Shown: positions 7,571-13,698 of the stretch, piece by piece | How positions within the stretch are numbered: the first letter of the stretch is position 1 | Layout of the letters: the number at the start of each line of letters is the position of its first letter | NCBI GenBank assembly: GCA_030425055.1 | Contig: JAUHVN010000036.1 | Location: forward strand, 1 to 13,698 | Direction of reading: 5' to 3' | Length of the DNA stretch: 13,698 nt | Source: Actinomycetes bacterium | GTDB taxonomy: Bacteria; Actinomycetota; Actinomycetes; Actinomycetales; Microbacteriaceae | Translations under genes and position numbers: made by a program | The notes under the pieces: model-generated | Told to the model about the DNA's origin: nothing | What the model saw: only the letters and a program-made list of their open reading frames with translations | Databases searched by the model: none

Positions 7571-10290
7571 GCCGCTCTCCGGGCCTGGTCGCCCTCACCC
7601 GTCGGCGTTTCGCGACGCCGCGCAGCGCCGCGCTGGTGATCGTCGCGCTCGCCGTCCTCGCCGCGTTCCTGGTCACGGCGGCGCCGCGCGCGCTCGTCGG
7701 CGTCATCCGCGACGAGGTCGCGTACCAGATCGGCGAGGTGCCGCCGTCGGGCCGCGATCTCACCGGTTCGATGCTGGTTCCCCCCGACTTCGGCCCCGCG
7801 ACGGATGCCGCGCTGACGGCCGAGTGGGATGCCGGAGCCCCCGACGTGCTCGGTGATCTCGCGCAGCGCCTGGCCGACTACCGCGACGGCTTCGAACCCG
7901 CGCTCGCCGCGCTCACCGAACCGGCCCAGCTGTACACGCGCAGCGAGGCGCTGGCCGCCGTGCCCGAGGTGCTCGCGGCGACGGCGCCCAACGGCAACGT
8001 GCAGCTGCTCGGCGATCCGATGCTGCAGTCGGCGACGGTTCTCGTGGCGGGGGAGTGGCCGACGGCCTGGGACGGCGCGTCGGAGACGCCCATCCCGATC
8101 GCGCTGTCGGCCATCGGCGCCGAGCGCATGGACTGGCCGGTCGGGCAGGTGCGCGAGCTGCAGTCCCAGTTCGGCATCCAGCCGGGCGTCGAGCTCTCGG
8201 TCGTGCTCACGGGGCTCGTGGAAGCCGCCGACGCCGATGCGGACCGCTGGCAGCACCTGCCGCCGACCGCGCTGACGGCGACGATCTTCGACGACGGCAA
8301 CCGGCGGCCCGAGGCGACCGGTGCCGCGTACGTCGACGTCGCCGGGTGGCCCGCGATCGATGCGTCGCTGCGGCGCGGACAGATCGAGACGAAGGCGTGG
8401 TACACCGTCGACGCCGTCGCGGCGACGCAGGAGGACCCCGCGACGCTGTACACGGCGATGCGCCGCGCCACCGCCGAATCTGTGCCGATGGATGCCGGGG
8501 GAGCGGCGCGCATGCGCTTCTCGAGCACCGTCGTCGACGTGCTCCAGACGTCGCTGGCGCGATCGAACTCGGCCAGCGCCATCCTCGCGGTCGCCGCCGT
8601 CGGGCCGCTCGCCGTGAGCGTCGCGCTCGTCGTGCTCGCGTCGGTGCTCATCATCCGACGGCGCCGCACCGACCTCGTGCTCATGTCGGCGCGCGGTGCG
8701 CCGCTGGCGCGGCTGCGACGTCTGCTCGCCGGCGAGGGGCTCGCCCTCGGCCTGCCGCCCGCGGTCGTCGGCATCGTCCTCGCCGTGCTGCTGACGCGGT
8801 TCGACGCGGGGCCGCTTCCGTTCGCGGCCGCGATCCTCGTGGGACTGACCCCGGCGGCGTCGCTCGCGCTGTCGCTGCGCCCCTCGACGCTCACCGGCGG
8901 CCGCACCGACCTGGATGCGCCCGTTCGCCGTCGCGGCCGCGGCATCCTCGAGGGCGTGATCGTGCTGCTGGCGGTGATCGCGGTGGGTCTGCTCGCCGTG
9001 CGCGGTATCGGACCGGCGACGGCGGGAGTCGACCCCCTCGTGATCGCGGCGCCGCTGCTGGCGACCGTTGCGCTGGCGCTCATCGTCGTGCGGCTGCATC
9101 CGCTGCCCATCGCGGCGACCCTGCGGGCGATGGCGAGGCGACGCGGGGTCGTGGGCCTCGTCGGCGCGGCCCGCAACCTCCGCGAAGCGGCGGCCGGGTC
9201 GACGGCGGTGCTCGCGATGCTCGTCGCCGTCGCGATCGCGGTCTTCTCGTCGCTCGTGCTCGCCACCGTCGACCAGGGCGCGGCCACGGCGGCGCAGCGT
9301 CAGGTGGGTTCCGACATGCAGGTGTCGGGTCCGTTCTTCACGCCCGATCAGCTCGACGCCATCCGCGAGGTGCCCGGCGTCGCCGAGGCCGCGGGCGTGC
9401 TGGTGGGGGATCGCATCACGACCGTCGGCGAGGGCGAACGCGTGACCACGGTCGTGCTCGCCGCCGAGTCCGACCGGCTCGCGGTCGTCCAGCGCGCTCT
9501 GGACGGGGAATTCCCCGGCGGGATCGCCCCGGGCGCGGATCCGGTCGACGCCGTGGCATCCACCTCGCTCGCCGCGCAGGTCGGGACGGGCGCGATCGAA
9601 TCCGACCGCGCCGACCTGACGGTCGTCGGCGTAGTCCCGCGGGTGCTCGGCGTCAGCACCGCCGTCGACTTCGCGGTCGTCGACGCGCAGGACTACCGCG
9701 CCGTGACCGGCATCGGGTTCTTCCCGCGCATCGTCCTCATCGCGCTCGACGACGACGCGGATGCCGCGGCGGTGGGTGCCGGCATCGACGTGATCATCGG
9801 ATCCGCCCACGCGACGCAGCTGCTCGACGACCGCACGGCCGAGATCCAGGCGTCACCGGCGATCACCGCGCTGCGGATCGCCCTGTTCGCGGCGCTGAGC
9901 CTCGCCGTCGCGCTGTCGGTCGTCGCGATGCTGCTCGTCGCGGGCGTCTCGCGCGATGCGCGCTCGCGCACGATCGCGCTGCTGCGCACGATGGGCCTCA
10001 GCCGGCGACAGGGGCGCGGGATCGTCGCGTGGGAGTTCGTGCCGCTCGGCATCACCTCGCTCGTCGGCGGCGTGCTGCTCGGCGCCGTGCTGCCGCTGCT
10101 CGTCCTCGTCGCCGTCGATCTGCGCCCGTTCACGGGCGGAGCCTCTCAGCCCGCGCTGTCGGTCGATCCGATCCTGACCGGGGCGCTCATCGCCGCCGTC
10201 GTGGTCGCCCTCGCGCTCGCCGTCGTCGGCGGCGTGCTCAGCGCCCGCACCACCTCCATCCCCGCCGTGCTCCGAACCGAGGAGGACTGA
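7567..10290 (+). CDS. FtsX/MacB-type ABC transporter permease 2 (907 aa)
   Basis: Second FtsX-superfamily permease of the cassette. The frame is open upstream of it, but ATG 7567 has a strong ribosome binding site, overlaps the previous stop (ATGA), and places TM1 at about 21-43. A first extracytoplasmic domain of about 300 residues follows (44-345). Membrane segments lie near 346-372, 395-418, 423-437, 468-487, 493-516 and 548-574. A second extracytoplasmic domain covers about 575-772, and final segments lie near 773-800, 830-857 and 875-898. Coupling-helix patterns are RRRRTDLVLMSARGAP (373-388) and RSRTIALLRTMGLSRRQ (809-825). The loop sizes mirror those of permease 1 (short/long there, long/shorter here), which suggests a heterodimer. 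The stop overlaps the next start by one base (TGATG). The substrate is not apparent from the sequence. Confidence 0.9.
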   Translation: MSRSPGLVALTRRRFATPRSAALVIVALAVLAAFLVTAAPRALVGVIRDEVAYQIGEVPPSGRDLTGSMLVPPDFGPATDAALTAEWDAGAPDVLGDLAQRLADYRDGFEPALAALTEPAQLYTRSEALAAVPEVLAATAPNGNVQLLGDPMLQSATVLVAGEWPTAWDGASETPIPIALSAIGAERMDWPVGQVRELQSQFGIQPGVELSVVLTGLVEAADADADRWQHLPPTALTATIFDDGNRRPEATGAAYVDVAGWPAIDASLRRGQIETKAWYTVDAVAATQEDPATLYTAMRRATAESVPMDAGGAARMRFSSTVVDVLQTSLARSNSASAILAVAAVGPLAVSVALVVLASVLIIRRRRTDLVLMSARGAPLARLRRLLAGEGLALGLPPAVVGIVLAVLLTRFDAGPLPFAAAILVGLTPAASLALSLRPSTLTGGRTDLDAPVRRRGRGILEGVIVLLAVIAVGLLAVRGIGPATAGVDPLVIAAPLLATVALALIVVRLHPLPIAATLRAMARRRGVVGLVGAARNLREAAAGSTAVLAMLVAVAIAVFSSLVLATVDQGAATAAQRQVGSDMQVSGPFFTPDQLDAIREVPGVAEAAGVLVGDRITTVGEGERVTTVVLAAESDRLAVVQRALDGEFPGGIAPGADPVDAVASTSLAAQVGTGAIESDRADLTVVGVVPRVLGVSTAVDFAVVDAQDYRAVTGIGFFPRIVLIALDDDADAAAVGAGIDVIIGSAHATQLLDDRTAEIQASPAITALRIALFAALSLAVALSVVAMLLVAGVSRDARSRTIALLRTMGLSRRQGRGIVAWEFVPLGITSLVGGVLLGAVLPLLVLVAVDLRPFTGGASQPALSVDPILTGALIAAVVVALALAVVGGVLSARTTSIPAVLRTEED
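10279..10286 (+). promoter_or_regulatory. Ribosome binding site of exporter ATPase 1
   Basis: GAGGAGGA lies within the last codons of permease 2, 3 nt before ATG 10290. It decides that start in a frame that is open for over 2 kb upstream. Confidence 0.75.
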
Positions 10291-11291
10291 TGAACACCAC
10301 TGCACCCGCTGCGCCCGACATCGTCTGCGAGGGCCTCGTGCGCATCTTCACCGTCGCCGACATCGAGGTGCAGGCCCTGCAGGGTCTGGATCTGCTCGTC
10401 GAGCGCGGTGAGCTCGTCGCGCTCGTCGGCGCGTCGGGGTCGGGCAAGTCGACGCTGCTGTCGATCCTGTCGGCGCTGGACGCACCGACGGCCGGCCGCG
10501 CGAGCGTCGCCGGCCGCGACCTGCCGTCGCTGTCGACCCGCGAGCGGGTGACCTACCGCCGCGAGGTCGTCGGCTTCGTGTGGCAGCAGACCGCGCGCAA
10601 CCTGCTGCCGTACCTGTCGGCGCTCGAGAACGTGCAGCTCGCGCGAGCGATCGGCGGCGACCGCAGCCGCCCCGAGCGCGCCGGCGAGCTCCTCGACCTC
10701 GTGGGGGTCGCCGAGCACGCCGACAAGCGCCCGGCCGAGCTGTCGGGGGGCCAGCAGCAGCGCGTCGCGGTCGCGGTCGCCCTCGCGAACGATCCGCGGG
10801 TGCTGCTCGCCGACGAGCCGACGGGAGACCTCGACGAGCACACGTCGGTCGAGGTGCTGCAGACCTTCGAGGCGGTCAACCGCGAACTCGGGACGACGGC
10901 GCTCATCGTGACCCACGACCCGGCGGTGTCGGAGCACGTGCAGCGCACGGTGCAGATCCGCGACGGACGCACGTCGACCGAGGTGCTGCGGTGGACCCAC
11001 ACCGACGACGAGGGTCGCGAGCACGCCATGGCCGAGGAGTTCGCGGTGCTGGACCGCGTGGGCCGCATGCAGCTGCCGACCGACTATATGGACCGCCTGT
11101 CGCTGCGCGATCGCGTGCGACTGCGGCTCGAGGACGACCACGTCGGCGTGTGGCCGGGCGACCGGGCGGCCGCGCCGGCCGAGGCGCCGGCCGAGGCGCC
11201 GACCGTCCCGGCTGGCGGAGAGCCGGCTGCGGGCGAGACGCGCCGCAGCCGACGCGAGCGCGCCCACGGAGAGGAGCAGAACGATGACTGA
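10290..11291 (+). CDS. LolD/MacB-type ABC exporter ATPase with AbrB-like C-terminal extension (333 aa)
   Basis: ATP-binding subunit for the two upstream permeases. Walker A is GASGSGKS (47-54), the Q-loop is in VWQQ (97-100, Trp where Phe is usual), signature LSGGQQQR (151-158), Walker B VLLADE (171-176), D-loop GDLD, and H-loop H209; all are intact. The core ends near residue 230, the normal length for LolD/MacB ATPases. About 100 further residues follow. Residues 249-289 show a D-x-x-GR-x-x-LP pattern (LDRVGRMQLP) and then LSLRDRVRLRLEDDHVGVWP, closely resembling the SpoVT/AbrB swapped-hairpin pattern. A Pro/Ala/Glu linker with a 12-bp DNA repeat and a charged tail end the protein. Start ATG 10290 shares one base with the permease stop. 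It overlaps the next ATPase by 8 nt. The ATPase call is certain; the extension's fold is an inference from motif spacing. Confidence 0.93.
   Translation: MNTTAPAAPDIVCEGLVRIFTVADIEVQALQGLDLLVERGELVALVGASGSGKSTLLSILSALDAPTAGRASVAGRDLPSLSTRERVTYRREVVGFVWQQTARNLLPYLSALENVQLARAIGGDRSRPERAGELLDLVGVAEHADKRPAELSGGQQQRVAVAVALANDPRVLLADEPTGDLDEHTSVEVLQTFEAVNRELGTTALIVTHDPAVSEHVQRTVQIRDGRTSTEVLRWTHTDDEGREHAMAEEFAVLDRVGRMQLPTDYMDRLSLRDRVRLRLEDDHVGVWPGDRAAAPAEAPAEAPTVPAGGEPAAGETRRSRRERAHGEEQNDD
11034..11156 (+). other. SpoVT/AbrB-like domain segment in exporter ATPase 1
   Basis: This encodes residues 249-289 of ATPase 1. The order of conserved positions (strand, D-x-x-GR, hydrophobic-hydrophobic-P, amphipathic helix ending in L, then an alternating charged/hydrophobic strand pair ending EDDHVGVWP) matches AbrB-type swapped-hairpin domains. 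No profile search was possible, so the similarity is by eye. Confidence 0.5.
11172..11201 (+). repeat. 12-bp tandem repeat, about 2.5 copies
   Basis: The unit GCGCCGGCCGAG occurs at 11172-11183 and 11184-11195, with a partial third copy after it. It is in frame and encodes a Pro-Ala-Glu-Ala linker, so copy changes would lengthen or shorten the linker by four residues without a frameshift. Confidence 0.75.
11268..11276 (+). promoter_or_regulatory. Ribosome binding site of exporter ATPase 2
   Basis: GGAGAGGAG lies 7 nt before ATG 11284, inside the end of the preceding ATPase gene. Confidence 0.75.
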
Positions 11292-11961
11292 CACCGTGAT
11301 CGAGGCATCCGGGCTCTCGGTGGTGCACCGCACGCCGGCCGGCGACGTCACGGCGCTCGCCGACGCATCGCTCGAGCTGTCGGCGGGCGAGTTCGTCGTG
11401 CTCATCGGCCCCTCGGGCGCGGGCAAGACGACGCTGCTGCACGTGCTCGGCGGCATCCAGCAGCCCACGAGCGGCTGGGTGCGCGTCGGGGGCGTCGACC
11501 TGGCGGATGCCGACCGCATCCGCCGCGACGAGATCGGGTACGTCTTCCAGTCGTTCGGACTCATCGGCGCGCTGTCGGCGCAGGAGAACGTCGAGCTGCC
11601 GCTGCGCATCCAGGGCGCCGACCCCGACGAGCGCGCACGCCGTGTGGCCCACCTGCTCGAGCGCGTGGGCCTCGCCGACCATGCGTCGCAGCGACCGAAC
11701 GAGCTGTCCGGCGGTCAGCAGCAGCGCGTGGGCATCGCGCGGTCGCTCGCGGGATCCCCGCGCATCCTGCTCGCCGACGAGCCCACCGGGCAGCTCGATT
11801 CGAACACCGCCGCCGCCATGATCGAGCTCATCGGATCGATCGCGCACGACGACGGTCTCGCGGTGCTGCTGTCGACCCACGACCCGTCGATCGTCGAGCG
11901 CGCAGACCGCGTCCTCGAGCTCCACGACGGCGTGCTCCGCGCGGCGACGCCCGCCCGGTAG
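11284..11961 (+). CDS. LolD/MacB-type ABC exporter ATPase 2 (225 aa)
   Basis: Second, compact ATPase of the cassette, of standard LolD/MacB length with no extension. Motifs: Walker A GPSGAGKT (42-49), Q-loop Q89 in YVFQ, signature LSGGQQQR (141-148), Walker B ILLADE (161-166), D-loop GQLD, H-loop H199. All are intact, so it should be an active ATPase. The residues around the Q-loop (FQSFGLIGALSAQENVELPL) are the usual contact with FtsX-type permeases. It differs clearly from ATPase 1, so the transporter may use a heterodimeric motor, or the two ATPases may serve the same permeases under different conditions. It begins 8 nt before the previous stop, and its own stop TAG (11959-11961) is part of the likely typA -10. 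This is the last gene of the cassette. Confidence 0.94.
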   Translation: MTDTVIEASGLSVVHRTPAGDVTALADASLELSAGEFVVLIGPSGAGKTTLLHVLGGIQQPTSGWVRVGGVDLADADRIRRDEIGYVFQSFGLIGALSAQENVELPLRIQGADPDERARRVAHLLERVGLADHASQRPNELSGGQQQRVGIARSLAGSPRILLADEPTGQLDSNTAAAMIELIGSIAHDDGLAVLLSTHDPSIVERADRVLELHDGVLRAATPAR

Positions 11962-11964
11962 ACT
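11959..11964 (+). promoter_or_regulatory. Candidate -10 of typA promoter (TAGACT)
   Basis: TAGACT fits the actinobacterial TANNNT -10 consensus and overlaps the stop codon of ATPase 2. It would start transcription near 11971, about 40 nt before the typA ATG. I see no clear TTGACA-like -35, which is common for vegetative promoters in these GC-rich genomes. Confidence 0.5.
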
Positions 11965-11990
11965 GGGAAGGCCCGGTTCCGGGCGTTTTC
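11965..11990 (+). terminator. GC hairpin with T-run between ATPase 2 and typA
   Basis: The core GCCCGGTTCCGGGC (11971-11984) forms a 5-bp stem with a GTTC loop. Outer pairs GGGAA/TTTTC (11965-11969 with 11986-11990, including G-T pairs, past one mismatch) extend it, and TTTT follows the core. It resembles a weak intrinsic terminator for the exporter cassette. If the typA promoter call is right, the core hairpin sits at the 5' end of the typA mRNA instead. Confidence 0.45.
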
Positions 11991-12000
11991 CCCACTCTTC

Positions 12001-12005
12001 AAGGA
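12001..12005 (+). promoter_or_regulatory. typA: Ribosome binding site of typA
   Basis: AAGGA lies 6 nt before ATG 12012, an ideal spacing. Confidence 0.7.
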
Positions 12006-12011
12006 TCCCTC

Positions 12012-13698
<1,687 letters not shown>

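Noticed and set aside
7414..9810. 798-codon reverse-strand open frame
   Set aside because: Arg/Asp/His-rich composition without domains, wholly antisense to the FtsX permeases; a GC shadow.
8055..10289. Upstream part of the open frame that contains exporter ATPase 1
   Set aside because: Arg-rich shadow over permease 2; the true start is ATG 10290, with GAGGAGGA before it.

Overview
The window is one unbroken piece of chromosome from a high-GC actinobacterium, most likely Microbacteriaceae (a Microbacterium-like organism). This is inferred from the very GC-rich third codon positions, the TANNNT-type -10 in front of typA, the use of GTG starts, and the actinobacterial style of the transporter proteins. 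It is almost fully coding: there is no gene-free stretch over 300 bases, and I see no tRNA, rRNA, CRISPR array, insertion sequence or phage gene. The very long ORFs on the opposite strand and in alternative frames are GC-driven shadows and are left out.

Region 1 (1-4843) is a peptide-type (Dpp/Opp) ABC importer. It has a DppB-like permease whose start lies left of the window, a DppC-like permease, and a single protein with two fused nucleotide-binding domains (DppD+DppF). The substrate-binding lipoprotein is not in the window and would be expected upstream. Between the second permease and the ATPase sits a small gene in reverse orientation (2522-3118), encoding a membrane protein with a bacterial PH-like domain.

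Region 2 (4877-11961) is a tightly coupled four-gene cassette: two large FtsX/MacB-type permeases of about 900 residues and about ten membrane segments each, then two different LolD/MacB-type ATPases. All junctions overlap (4, 1 and 8 nt), and the three downstream genes have purine-rich ribosome binding sites inside the preceding gene. Such systems move lipids, lipoproteins, peptides or antimicrobials out of the membrane, or relay mechanical signals; the substrate cannot be read from sequence. The first ATPase carries an unusual C-terminal extension that reads like a SpoVT/AbrB swapped-hairpin domain.

Region 3 (11959-13698) is the ribosome-associated GTPase TypA/BipA, running off the right end. 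Its likely -10 overlaps the stop codon of the last ATPase, and a GC hairpin followed by a T-run lies between promoter and gene.

The window is mostly ordinary transport and housekeeping sequence. The items most worth a second look are the AbrB-like tail on the exporter ATPase, the inverted gene inside the importer operon, the membrane-segment insertion in the DppB-like permease, and a heptamer (GGATGCC) that recurs in both orientations.
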